In this document: positions 9,771 through 18,900 of the stretch, in pieces
Numbering within the stretch: the stretch's first letter is position 1
How the letters are laid out: the number at the start of each line of letters is the position of its first letter
Assembly (NCBI GenBank): GCA_963526345.1
Contig: CAURNJ010000002.1
Location: forward strand, 186,001-250,000
DNA: 64,000 nucleotides
Reading direction: 5' to 3'
Source of the DNA: Porphyromonas sp963526345
GTDB taxonomy: Bacteria; Bacteroidota; Bacteroidia; Bacteroidales; Porphyromonadaceae
Position numbers and translations under genes: made by a program
The notes under the pieces: generated by a model
What the model was told of the DNA's origin: nothing
Seen by the model: only the letters and a program-made list of their open reading frames with translations
Database searches by the model: none

Positions 9771-9832
9771 GCCCTGCTGAAGGGCTTGCGACTCTTTAGT
9801 ATGCCGATGGCTGTATCGTTGGGATCCATCGG
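9771..9832 (-). promoter_or_regulatory. Two hairpins in the 5' leader of the susC-like gene
   Basis: Between promoter and ATG the leader contains GCCCT-GCTGA-AGGGC (9771-9785) and CCGATGG with CCATCGG (9804-9810 and 9826-9832). They could be an attenuator, an sRNA target or mere RNA stability elements. I could not match them to a known riboswitch. Confidence 0.4.
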
Positions 9833-9977
9833 TGGTAATTAGATAGCTATGTCTTTCCATATCCAGACGATTGCTTATGTATGGTATCTTTCATCAGAGA
9901 TTCAGAGGTGAGTGATATAGCTACACCATGAGCAATATGCCCTTGACAAGTACACCGTCTTCCTTCAATCTCCACGT

Positions 9978-10009
9978 CAAATTTATTGATTTACCTGAGA
10001 ACAGACAAA
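9978..10009 (-). promoter_or_regulatory. Bacteroidota promoter of the SusCD-metallohydrolase operon
   Basis: Minus strand reads TTTG, 20 nt spacer, TAAATTTG: both -33 and -7 boxes fit TTTG/TAnnTTTG. Predicted start of transcription is near 9970, giving a leader of about 260 nt before the ATG at 9712. Confidence 0.75.
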
Positions 10010-10561
10010 CAAAAGCCCAAATAAATTAATTAAAAAAGGCAGATTGCTTCTCCACAGACACTTAATCTCCTACGATAGTCAAGCACATCTTTAAGCTCCA
10101 GTGAAATTCTCCGCCCTCATAGGAGCACTAATAGAGCGAACCTATTATATCTTTTCTTCGGTGAAGCATAGCCCCAAATAGCAAGTGCCCCAGACAACCA
10201 TCAGTCGTCCGGGGCACTATCATTTATCTATTGATACTCCTATAGGCAGCTAACCAAAGAGCTTACAAGCTATAGAGCAAGTCATGTAGCGAACCAACGA
10301 CCGAAGGGCGAACCACCATAACGGTAAATTCGCCAATACTTAATCGCTGTCATTCGCTGCACTGATGCCATTCGTAAAGAGTCTATATCTCAGTAAAGTG
10401 ATGCTCCTCTCGTCAGCTTAGTATCGCTTCCATTGCCCGATTGAGCACCCTTTCTATGAGCGAAAGTAGTAAATAGATTCCATACTTCCAATACGGTCGA
10501 CCACACATCAGATATGAGAGAAGGTCAGGCTCTTGCTCCCTTCTCTTCCAGTAGAGCCTCC
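10010..10561. other. Gene-free stretch with an orphan terminator-like hairpin
   Basis: No convincing coding sequence on either strand; short open frames here lack family features and read through low-complexity DNA. At 10184-10218 there is a strong hairpin AGTGCCCCAGAC/GTCCGGGGCACT (one mismatch) that terminates no annotated gene. It could be the 3' end of a small RNA whose promoter I cannot place. Confidence 0.4.
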
Positions 10562-10645
10562 GCACCAGTACTGGTCTCCCTCCCGACCAGTACTGGTGCA
10601 TAGTATGAAGCAGTACTGCTCCACCCTGCGACCAATACTGGTCAC
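10562..10645. repeat. Intergenic hairpin cluster, locus 2 (AGTACTGGT units)
   Basis: Perfect 15-bp inverted repeat GCACCAGTACTGGTC/GACCAGTACTGGTGC (10562-10576 and 10585-10599). Each arm contains the 12-nt palindrome ACCAGTACTGGT. Then come AGCAGTACTGCT (10609-10620), again a perfect palindrome, and GACCAATACTGGTC at about 10630-10643. It lies just beyond the waaA terminator. Confidence 0.8.
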
Positions 10646-10714
10646 ATAGCTCCAGCCGTCAACTTTTTTCAGTACCGCACAGTAAGAGTAAATGTTCCAG
10701 CCCCACAAAATAGA

Positions 10715-10746
10715 AGCGTCCCCGAAGGAATACCTTCGGGGACGCT
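10715..10746 (-). terminator. Terminator downstream of waaA
   Basis: Fourteen-base perfect stem AGCGTCCCCGAAGG/CCTTCGGGGACGCT with a 4-nt loop. On the minus strand it is followed by TTCTATTTTG. Confidence 0.85.
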
Positions 10747-10770
10747 ATACATATATAGGTAGAAGATGTC

Positions 10771-12006
10771 TTAGTTCTCGGGAGCGAGGTCAGATAAGAT
10801 GGTCGCTGTCGCTCCGCATTCCTCGGCGAAGTAGGCACGGGTACGTCCTTCGAGCGCCTTGCACTCTTCCTCCAAAGAGAAGCGACGAAGAAGCTGCGCT
10901 AATTCGTCCTCATCATGGAGGACGAAGCCCGATGCACGGTGCACCAGTTCACGCACCTCACGATGCTTATGGATCTCAGGGCCGAAGAAGACAGGCACGC
11001 CATAGACAGCCGCCTCGAGCGTATTATGCACGCTCTTGCCGAAGCCACCGCCGACATAAGCCCACTTCCCATAGCGATAGACCGATGAAAGCAAGCCAAA
11101 GCAGTCGATGATGATGCAGCTCGTCCCCTCAGGAAGCGGCTTGCCTTCTACATATTCGGAGAGTCGAATAGAGGGACGCTTCAGCCCGGATTCGATGGAG
11201 CACAAGTGCTCCTCGTGAATCTCGTGCGGTGCTAAGACCAAGGCGAAGTCTTCTGGAGCTTCATTGAAGTACGGCAAAAGGATGGCTTCATCCTCGGGCC
11301 ACGTACTACCAGCGACCAAGAGGCGACGCCCTCGTGCCAGCTCTGCCACAGCAGGAATATCCTTCGCAGCACGTGCAATATCCTCGACACGGTCGAAGCG
11401 CGTATCCCCCGTGACTTGCACCGCCTCCACCCCGTGCTCGATGAGGAGCTGGCGTGAGGCTTCGTCCTGCACGTACAGACGGCGGAAGAGATGAAGCAAA
11501 CGCAGATACCAGCCCCCATAGCTGCGGAAGAAGAGCTGATCAGGGCGGAAGATCGCCGAGACGAGGTAGGTAGGAATGGAGCGTGCCGATAGTTCGTTCA
11601 GCATCGTTGGCCAGAAGTCATATTTGATGAAGACGGCAAGCGAAGGGTGCGCTAAGTCGAGGAAGTGACGCACCGACGAGGAGCGGTCGGAGGGCAAGTA
11701 CACCACGACATCAGCCCCAGCGTAGTCGTGCCGCACTTCGTAGCCCGAAGGGCTGAAGAAAGAGAGCAGGATCTGATACTCGGGATGCGCCTTGCGCCAC
11801 GCCTCCATCAACGGACGTCCTTGCTCGAACTCGCCCAACGACGAGGCGTGAAACCACACCACGGGACGATCCGAGCTAAGCTGCTCGAGACGTGCTGCCG
11901 TCTCCCGACGACCATCAATGATCAGGCGCGCTTTCTTGTGGAAGGGCGCTGCCAAGTGCAGCAGCGTGGAGGCGACGATACCAGCTAAGCTATAGAGCGG
12001 ATTCAT
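10771..12006 (-). CDS. waaA: 3-deoxy-D-manno-octulosonic acid (Kdo) transferase
   Basis: GT-B glycosyltransferase that transfers Kdo from CMP-Kdo to lipid A precursor at the inner membrane. The 411 residues start with a membrane-anchoring helix (YSLAGIVASTLLHLAAPF). The N-terminal half has WFHASSLGEFEQGRPLMEAW, which carries the conserved glutamate of the family (SxGE). The C-terminal half has the CMP-binding segment GGGFGKSVHNTLEAAVYGVP and FGPEIHKHREV. Length is usual for WaaA/KdtA. It follows gltX by 21 bases and is the last gene of the ileS-to-waaA run before a strong terminator. Whether it is mono- or bifunctional cannot be told from sequence alone. Confidence 0.92.
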   Translation of the reverse strand: MNPLYSLAGIVASTLLHLAAPFHKKARLIIDGRRETAARLEQLSSDRPVVWFHASSLGEFEQGRPLMEAWRKAHPEYQILLSFFSPSGYEVRHDYAGADVVVYLPSDRSSSVRHFLDLAHPSLAVFIKYDFWPTMLNELSARSIPTYLVSAIFRPDQLFFRSYGGWYLRLLHLFRRLYVQDEASRQLLIEHGVEAVQVTGDTRFDRVEDIARAAKDIPAVAELARGRRLLVAGSTWPEDEAILLPYFNEAPEDFALVLAPHEIHEEHLCSIESGLKRPSIRLSEYVEGKPLPEGTSCIIIDCFGLLSSVYRYGKWAYVGGGFGKSVHNTLEAAVYGVPVFFGPEIHKHREVRELVHRASGFVLHDEDELAQLLRRFSLEEECKALEGRTRAYFAEECGATATILSDLAPEN

Positions 12007-12027
12007 TTAGCCTATGCTCTGCTACCT

Positions 12028-13551
12028 TTAGCCTAAGACTTCGATAGCACGCTGGAGTCGCTGGAGGGTCTCTCCACGGCCGAGCAGTGCGGTGATATCA
12101 AAGAGGTGAGGTCCCTTAGCGGCGCCGACGAGTGCCAGACGGAAGCAGTTCATCACCGCTCCGAGACCGTAGCCCTTCTCTTCGATCCACGCCTTGACGA
12201 CCTCTTCGGTAGCTTCGCTGGGGAGATCTTCGCTCTGAGTAGCAAGGAGGGCTGAGAGTTCAGTGAGCTGCGCTGCGCTATCTTCCTTCCAACGCTTCTT
12301 CACGGTCTTCTCATCGTAGGTCGTGGGGGCAGTGAAGAAGTAAGCGATCTGTTCCTCCAGCTCGGGCAGCGTCTGAGCACGCTCCTTCGTTAGGGCGATG
12401 GCACGAGCGACATAGTCAGCATCGAAGGCAACACCTGCAGCCTCTAAGCTGGGACGCAGGAGGGAGGCAAGACGTTCGTTGGACGACGTCTGGATATAAT
12501 GGTGGTTGAACCACTTGCCCTTCTCGTAGTCAAACTTCGCCCCAGCCTTGCTGCACTTCTCGATACGGAAGTAGCGGATGAGCTCTTCCATACTCATCAC
12601 CTCTTCGTGTTCATTACCGGGGTTCCAGCCGAGGAGGGCAACGAAGTTCACCACCGCCTCGGGAAGGTAACCGCTCTCACGGTAGCCCGAGGATACTTCA
12701 TTCGTCTTGGGATCGACCCAACGCAGCGGGAAGACGGGGAAGCCGAGGCGGTCGCCATCACGCTTGCTGAGCTTACCATTGCCTTCGGGCTTGAGCAGGA
12801 GGGCTAAGTGAGCGAAGCGAGGCATTGTATCACGCCAGCCGAAGGCTTCATAAAGGAGGACGTGCAGTGGAGCACTGGGCAGCCACTCTTCTCCACGAAT
12901 GACGTGCGTGATACGCATCAGATGGTCGTCGACGATGTTGGCCAGATGATAGGTAGGCAGATCGTCTGCGCTCTTGTAGAGCACCTTGTCATCGAGGACG
13001 GAGCTATTGAAGGTCACGCGTCCACGGATCATATCATCGACCTCTACCTCTACATCAGGCGTGACGAGGAAGCGGACGACATACTGCGCACCGCTGGCGA
13101 TGAGCGCATCGACCTCCTCGCGAGGGAGGACCAAGGAATTGCGCATCGAGGTACGCGTGGTAGCATCGTACTGGAAGTTCGCCACGGCTTTGCGCTTCTC
13201 CTCCAGCTCCTGAGGCGTATCGAAGGCGATATAAGCCTTGCCCGCATCGAGGAGCTGCTGGACGTACTTACGGTAGATGTCACGTCGCTCACTCTGTCGA
13301 TAAGGGCCGCAGTCACCGCCGTAGTTCACCCCTTCGTCAAAGCGAATACCGAGCCACTCTAAAGCTTCGATGATGTAGGCTTCTGCCCCTGGGACGAAGC
13401 GCTGGCTGTCGGTGTCTTCGATACGCAGCAGGAGTTCTCCCCCGTGCGCCTTAGCAAAAAGGTAATTATAGAGAGCGGTGCGGACGCCACCTATATGTAG
13501 GGCTCCCGTAGGACTGGGAGCAAAGCGAACGCGTACTGATTGGTCTGACAT
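12028..13551 (-). CDS. gltX: Glutamate--tRNA ligase
   Basis: Class I aminoacyl-tRNA synthetase charging tRNA-Glu. It has 507 residues from ATG 13551. The class signature is RFAPSPTGALHIGGVRTALY (HIGH-type HIGG), and the KMSKS-type loop is KLSKRDGDRLGFPVFPLRW. The C-terminal anticodon-binding helical domain is complete. An open frame continues 43 codons upstream of 13551, but that part overlaps the preceding gene and has no synthetase similarity, so MSDQSVRVRFAPSPTG is taken as the start. Whether it is discriminating for tRNA-Glu or also charges tRNA-Gln was not decided. Confidence 0.95.
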   Translation of the reverse strand: MSDQSVRVRFAPSPTGALHIGGVRTALYNYLFAKAHGGELLLRIEDTDSQRFVPGAEAYIIEALEWLGIRFDEGVNYGGDCGPYRQSERRDIYRKYVQQLLDAGKAYIAFDTPQELEEKRKAVANFQYDATTRTSMRNSLVLPREEVDALIASGAQYVVRFLVTPDVEVEVDDMIRGRVTFNSSVLDDKVLYKSADDLPTYHLANIVDDHLMRITHVIRGEEWLPSAPLHVLLYEAFGWRDTMPRFAHLALLLKPEGNGKLSKRDGDRLGFPVFPLRWVDPKTNEVSSGYRESGYLPEAVVNFVALLGWNPGNEHEEVMSMEELIRYFRIEKCSKAGAKFDYEKGKWFNHHYIQTSSNERLASLLRPSLEAAGVAFDADYVARAIALTKERAQTLPELEEQIAYFFTAPTTYDEKTVKKRWKEDSAAQLTELSALLATQSEDLPSEATEEVVKAWIEEKGYGLGAVMNCFRLALVGAAKGPHLFDITALLGRGETLQRLQRAIEVLG

Positions 13552-13606
13552 AATACTTACAGAATATGCTTGTTTGTGTGATTGCAAAAGGGAATTGCAG
13601 TAGGGA

Positions 13607-13897
13607 TCATCGCCCGTCATCGGCAGGGAGCTGGAGCGTCCAGCCTTCGTGGCTGTCGAGCTCCTGCTGGAGGAGGGCAAGGCTTCCAGCCTCTGTCAGC
13701 CCTTCCTCCGCCAAGGGGCAAGTGGGGGCAAGTAGCGTAATCGTCCCCGAGAGAAAAATAGTGCGCTCCCCTTCTGCCGTGAAGGGGGCTAAGAGAAAGC
13801 CCCCCGAAGCACGCTCCTCGATGAGAACCGAGTGCGCGATCCAGCGCCCGAGGCGCAGGTGATGGCTGGCATAGCGTGGCTGAGAAGCAAGGGACAT
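13607..13897 (-). CDS. Small conserved-looking protein of unknown function
   Basis: About 96 residues, read from MSLASQPRYASHHLRLGRW, without signal peptide or membrane segment. It looks like a small beta-strand protein (HSVLIEERASGGFLLAPF, ERTIFLSGTITLLAP). An upstream ATG at 13930 would overlap the DUF4296 gene by 23 bases; the ATG at 13897 leaves a 10-base gap and is preferred. A short ORF in this position after lspA-DUF4296 is, as far as I recall, common in related genomes, but I do not recognise a function. Its tight packing in the run argues that it is a real gene. Confidence 0.55.
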   Translation of the reverse strand: MSLASQPRYASHHLRLGRWIAHSVLIEERASGGFLLAPFTAEGERTIFLSGTITLLAPTCPLAEEGLTEAGSLALLQQELDSHEGWTLQLPADDGR

Positions 13898-13907
13898 CGA
13901 TGGGAGA

Positions 13908-14771
13908 TTAGAAGTCAGCAGGCGATTCATCCTCTGTCAGCTCGGTCGCTGGAGTCTCGCTCGGAGTCACCTCGGGTGCCGATGAGGTAGCCCTCGAATA
14001 GCGCACAAAGCTGAAGCTATCGACGACAAAGAGGGGACTCTTACCCTTCGGCAGTCGACCGAGCAAGAGACCATAAGCCGTGCGCATCGTCTTGCCACTG
14101 GGGATGGTGATGGAGACTTGATTGAGTCCAGGATGGAGGGAGGAGAGAGTCGCAGCCTGCTGGGTAGAGTCGGCATACTGCAGACGGAGCTGCAAGCGAA
14201 GGGTAGCAGGCGAAGCACCCTTGACACGCACCACGAAGCGGAGCTCTGTCCCCTCGCTATACGTGACATTAGGCTGAAGAGCAAAGCTACGCTCCACATA
14301 GCTCCCTGCGAGGTAGCGGCTAACACTGTCGCGCAGGAGGTTGACCGAGTCCAGGTCATTCGACCGCCAGAGGCGCAGACGTTGCTCGATACGATTGAGG
14401 CTATCGACGCGTCCCTGCAGACGTGCTTGGCGCAACTCGAGGGTCAAGGAGGCGGATTCGTAGAGCTTCTGATACTCGACGATCTGATGCTGTCCGTACC
14501 AGACGAGCGAGCTATCCCAGTCCGCCAACGTATAGCCATAGCGGTCGAGGATGGCTTGGAAACCCACCATACGCAGGCTGTCGCTAAGCCCCTTCTGGTT
14601 GAAGGCAGCCTCAGCTGTTAGCATCTCGGGCAGGATCTCCTTGACCGTCACCAAGTCGATGCGCTTCCACTTACTCCCAAAGCCACCGCAGGCAGTTCCT
14701 CCGATGAGGAGAAGCACCACCAGCAGTGCTCTCAGTGGAGCAAGGCGAAGAGCGGGGAAACGGAGCGACAT
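13908..14771 (-). CDS. DUF4296-domain lipoprotein
   Basis: 287 residues from ATG 14771 with a lipoprotein signal LLLIGGTAC. The DUF4296 region (about residues 35-130: ILPEMLTAEAAFNQKGLSDS and ILDRYGYTLADWDSSLVWY) is a helical domain. A coiled-coil-like stretch and a beta-rich C-terminal half follow, with a low-complexity Glu/Thr/Ser/Pro tail. It starts 17 bases after lspA; pairing of lspA with a DUF4296 lipoprotein is a recurrent arrangement in Bacteroidota. The C-terminal extension beyond DUF4296 is long for the family. The 45 in-frame codons upstream overlap lspA and are not included. Function unknown. Confidence 0.75.
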   Translation of the reverse strand: MSLRFPALRLAPLRALLVVLLLIGGTACGGFGSKWKRIDLVTVKEILPEMLTAEAAFNQKGLSDSLRMVGFQAILDRYGYTLADWDSSLVWYGQHQIVEYQKLYESASLTLELRQARLQGRVDSLNRIEQRLRLWRSNDLDSVNLLRDSVSRYLAGSYVERSFALQPNVTYSEGTELRFVVRVKGASPATLRLQLRLQYADSTQQAATLSSLHPGLNQVSITIPSGKTMRTAYGLLLGRLPKGKSPLFVVDSFSFVRYSRATSSAPEVTPSETPATELTEDESPADF

Positions 14772-14788
14772 AGGAGCAAATGGGTAAG

Positions 14789-15451
14789 CTATTCCTCTGT
14801 ATGCTGAGTGTCCTTCGTAGAGCGTGATGGAGAGAGTGACTCTAAGGCTTCGGCGAAGGTACGGCGATAGCAGAAGAGCAAGAGGGCTACCCCCACGGAG
14901 ATGCACGCATCTGCGAAGTTGAAGATCGGGCTGAAGAAGACGAAGGGCTCACCAGCGTGGAAGGGACTCCACGTGGGGTAAGTCGTCTCGATGAGGGGGA
15001 AGTAAAGCATATCCACGACCTTGCCGTGCAGGAAGGTGCCGTAGCCTTGTCCCCACGAGACGAACTGTGCCACCGCTCCACGGCTTGCCGAGAAGACTTC
15101 TCCGTAGAAGAGGCAGTCGAGGACATTGCCCAAGCCCCCAGCGATGACTAGCCCGAGGGTTAGACAGAAGCCTAAGGAGAAGCGAGCACTGCGGACGAGA
15201 CGCGCCAGATAGTACACACCTGCACCCATCGCCACCAGGCGGAAGAGTGTCAGCAGGAGCTTGCTACCGAGCGTAATCCCATAGGCCATCCCTTCGTTCT
15301 CGACGAAGTAAATCTTAAACCACGAGGTGATCTCGTGCATCTCTCCCTCGATCATCGTGGTCTTGACCCATATTTTCGAGGCTTGGTCTATGACCAGGAG
15401 AAGGAGGACAAAGACCGTGGTCAGCAGGCTTGTCTTAGTGCTTCTTGTCAT
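14789..15451 (-). CDS. lspA: Lipoprotein signal peptidase II
   Basis: Inner-membrane aspartyl protease that removes signal peptides from prolipoproteins after lipidation. 220 residues with four membrane segments. The two catalytic aspartates are in GGLGNVLDCLFYGEV and FNFADACISVGVALL; the ENEGMAYGI segment is also typical. It is slightly long because of a loop (residues ~120-165) between segments 3 and 4, as usual in Bacteroidota. It lies 16 bases downstream of the dksA-like gene. Its activity is needed for the many lipoproteins encoded in this window. Confidence 0.95.
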   Translation of the reverse strand: MTRSTKTSLLTTVFVLLLLVIDQASKIWVKTTMIEGEMHEITSWFKIYFVENEGMAYGITLGSKLLLTLFRLVAMGAGVYYLARLVRSARFSLGFCLTLGLVIAGGLGNVLDCLFYGEVFSASRGAVAQFVSWGQGYGTFLHGKVVDMLYFPLIETTYPTWSPFHAGEPFVFFSPIFNFADACISVGVALLLFCYRRTFAEALESLSPSRSTKDTQHTEE

Positions 15452-15467
15452 CAGTCGTCAGGAGGGA

Positions 15468-15851
15468 TTACTTCTTCTCTTGGAGCTTAGCCTCGATAGA
15501 GAGGGTAGCGTGAGGTACTGCGCGCAGACGTTCCTTGGGGATGAGCTTGCCCGTCTGACGGCAGATACCATAGGTCTTATTTTCGATACGAAGAAGAGCA
15601 GCCTGAAGGTTGTGGATGAACTTCAGCAGACGCTCTGCCATACGACCAGCCTCCCCCTTAGAGAGAGAAGCAGCGCCTTCGTGTACCGCCTTGAAGGTAG
15701 GCTGTGTATCGGAGACATCATTGCTCTGGTAGTCGACGGCACTCTCACGAAGGAGGTCATAGTCACGGACAGCTTGGTCGAGCTTCTGCATAATCAGCTC
15801 ACGAAACTCTTGCAGTTCTTCGTCAGTGTAGGAGGTCTTCTGGTTACTCAT
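15468..15851 (-). CDS. DksA/TraR-like protein with degenerate zinc finger
   Basis: 127 residues from ATG 15851 (MSNQKTSYTDEELQEFRELI). The N-terminal coiled-coil-like helices and the C-terminal finger are those of the DksA/TraR family, which reaches into the RNA polymerase secondary channel. The finger keeps its scaffold, GICRQTGKLIPKERLRAVPH, but only one of the four cysteine positions is Cys; the others are Thr, Ser and Ala. It therefore probably binds no zinc at this site. I recall similar Cys-poor versions in other Bacteroidota, so this may be clade-typical. It sits between ileS and lspA, with a hairpin separating it from ileS. Confidence 0.8.
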   Translation of the reverse strand: MSNQKTSYTDEELQEFRELIMQKLDQAVRDYDLLRESAVDYQSNDVSDTQPTFKAVHEGAASLSKGEAGRMAERLLKFIHNLQAALLRIENKTYGICRQTGKLIPKERLRAVPHATLSIEAKLQEKK

Positions 15852-15874
15852 TATATAAGAATAGTTAGTGTGTA

Positions 15875-15906
15875 AGGCAGGGCGGAGGAGTACATCCACC
15901 CTGCCT
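15875..15906 (-). terminator. Hairpin between ileS and the dksA-like gene
   Basis: Minus-strand stem AGGCAGGGTGGA/TCCGCCCTGCCT, 12 bp with one G-U pair, starts eight bases after the ileS stop. It may terminate or attenuate read-through, so downstream genes could be expressed partly independently of ileS. Confidence 0.55.
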
Positions 15907-15913
15907 ATGTGTA

Positions 15914-18900
15914 TTAGTTAGCCTTCTCTATGTAGATGGGGATCATACGCTCGTCGAGATCAAGCTCCAGCGTGGGCGTGAAGCCTGCCTGCTCTTCGAT
16001 GGCAACCGCCTGCACCTCCTTGGCAATGTAAGCCGAGTAGATGCTGAGGACACGGTGCAGCTCCTCGTCTTCGGGCAGGAGGATACGCACCTTGTCACTG
16101 ACCTCGAAGCCACTTTGCTTGCGGAGGTTCTGGATTCGGTTGATCAGTTCACGAGCCGTCCCTTCGAGGCGCAGCTCATCGGTCACGGTGATATCCAGAG
16201 CAATGGTCAGCGTTCCTTCGTTGGCGACCAGCCAGCCAGGGATATCCTCCGAATAGATATCTACATCGTCTCGAAGGATGGTCACAGGTGCTCCTGCGAC
16301 CTCGAAGTCCAGCTGTCCCGTACGCTCGATGGTGGCAATTTGCTCCTGAGTGAACTCTGCCACAGCAGCAGCAATCGCCTTCATGATCTTGCCATAGCGT
16401 GGGCCGAGCTTCTTGAAGTCGGGCTTGATACGCTTGACCAGCACGCCCTCGCCATCAGTGACGAACTGCAGTTCCTTGAGGTTCACCTCGCTGAGGATGA
16501 GGGGTACGACAGGAAGGATAGCCTGATGATCGGCCTCGTTGACGATGGGGATCATCAGACGCTGTAGAGGCTGACGTACCTTGATATTGACCTTGCGGCG
16601 CAGAGCTAAGACCATCGAGCAGATGCTCTGTGCCAAGTGCATACTGCGCTCCAGAGGTTCGTTGATCTCCTCGTGGCAAGCAGTGGGGAAGTCTGCCAAG
16701 TGCACCGAGTGCTCGGTATCATTGTCCCCCCGTCCAACCAGGTCACGGTAAAGCTGGTCGGCATAGAAGGGCGCAATAGGAGCCATCAGACGAGCCACCG
16801 TGACCAAGCAGCGGTAGAGGGTCTGGTAGGCGGAGAGCTTGTCGGTGGTCATCTCACCGGCCCAGAAGCGGCGGCGCGAGAGGCGCACATACCAGTTACT
16901 GAGCTGCTCGGAGACGAAGTCCCCAATCGCACGAGCGGCACGTGTGGGCTCATAGTCCTCGAGGTTGCTGTCCACCTCGATGATGAGACTATTCAGCGTA
17001 GAGAGGATCCAGCGGTCGATCTCGGGACGCTCAGCGTAAGGAAGTTCCTCACGAGCGGCAGGATCGAAGCCGTCTAAGTTGGCGTACAGAGCGAAGAACT
17101 GGTACGTATTATATAGCGTAGCGAAGAACTTACGGCGTACTTCGTCAATCCCCTCGACGTCAAACTTCAGGTTATCCCAAGGCGAAGAGTTGCTGATCAT
17201 ATACCAGCGTAGAGGGTCTGAGCCGTACTTCTCGATCGTTTCGAAGGGGTCAACCGCATTGCCCAGACGCTTACTCATCTTATTGCCATTCTTGTCGAGG
17301 ACGAGGCCGTTGGAGATGACCGCCTTGTAGCTATTCGTACCACGCACCATCGTAGCGATGGCGTGGAGCGTGAAGAACCACCCACGGGTCTGGTCCACCC
17401 CTTCGGCGATGAAGTCCGCAGGGAAGGCACGACCGCTGTCCAGCAGTTCCTTATTCTCAAAGGGATAGTGTAGCTGAGCGAAGGGCATTGCACCCGAGTC
17501 GAACCATACGTCTATGAGGTCGGTCTCACGGCGCATTGGCTTGCCCGAGGGCGAGACTAAGATGATGTCATCGACATAGGGGCGGTGTAGGTCGATCTTG
17601 TCGTAGTTCTCCTTCGTATAGACTCCAGGAGTGAAGTCCTTCCAAGGATTAGCCTGCATAAAGCCTGCTTCGACTGAGCGTTCGATGGCATTGTACAGTT
17701 CTTCGACCGAGGCGATGCAGATTTCTTCGCGACCATCTTCGGTGCGCCAGATGGGGAGTGGCGTACCCCAGTAGCGGCTACGCGAGAGGTTCCAGTCTTG
17801 GAGATTCTCCAGCCACTTACCGAAGCGACCTGTACCCGTGCTTTCGGGCTTCCAGTTGATGGTCTCATTGAGGCGCATCATCTCCTCACGACAAGCTGTG
17901 GTGCGGATGAACCAGCTATCTAATGGGTAGTAAAGGACGGGCTTGTCCGTACGCCAGCAGTGGGGATAAGAGTGGACGTGCTTCTCGATCTTGAAGGCAC
18001 GACCTTCCCCCTTCAGCATAAGGGCAATCGTCACATCTAAGGTTTCATCCTGCTCGGTGAGCGTAGCATCGTAGGCATTCTTGACGTAGCGACCAGCGAA
18101 CTCCTTATATAGTTCTACGTTGACAAAGTCCTTGACGAAGGCTTCATCCATATTCTCTAAGCGGAAGAGACGACCCTGCATATCGACCATTGGGCGCACA
18201 TTCCCATCACGGTCGAGGACGGTCAGCCCAGCGATACCACTGGCCTTAGCGACCTTGTTGTCGTCTGCACCGAAGGTAGGTGCGATATGCACGATCCCTG
18301 TACCATCGCTCGTGGTGACAAAGTCGCCTGCGATGACTCGGAAGGCATCGCCATCGGGACGCATCCACGGCAGAAGCTGCTCATAGTGCGTGCCGACAAG
18401 CTCCTTACCCTTCCACTCACCGACGATGACGTAGGGGAGCTTCTTGTCGCCAGGCTGGTAGGCTGCCAGAGCTTCCTCACCTTCGTGCTCCTTGCTGAAG
18501 AGCGTGTGCAGGAGGGCACGAGCTACCACGGCGGTAATGGGTGCACCAGAATAGGGGTTGAAGGAGCGAACGGCCACGTAGTCAATTTCAGGACCGACGC
18601 AGAGGGCGGTATTGGAGGGCAACGTCCAGGGAGTCGTCGTCCAAGCGAGGAAGACAGCTTCACCATGTCCTGTCAACTCGGCACGTGGGTCGATGATGCG
18701 GAACTGTGCCACGCACGTCGTGTCCTTCACATCACGGTAGCACCCAGGCTGGTTCAGCTCGTGCGTACTCAGCCCCGTACCTGCAGCAGGTGAATAGGGC
18801 TGGATCGTATAGCCCTTGTACAGCAATCCCTTCTTGTAGATCTCGCTGAGCAAGTACCAGAGGGTCTCGATGTAGCGATTATCATAGGTGATGTAGGGAT

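Noticed and set aside
9713..9977. Cobalamin or other riboswitch in the SusC leader
   Set aside because: No B12-box or other known aptamer core; only two simple hairpins.
10413..10708. Small minus-strand genes upstream of waaA's terminator
   Set aside because: The frames run through hairpin cluster 2 and overlap each other; composition reflects the repeats.
13552..13680. 43-residue N-terminal extension of gltX
   Set aside because: It overlaps the upstream small gene and lacks similarity; the synthetase family starts at the later ATG.
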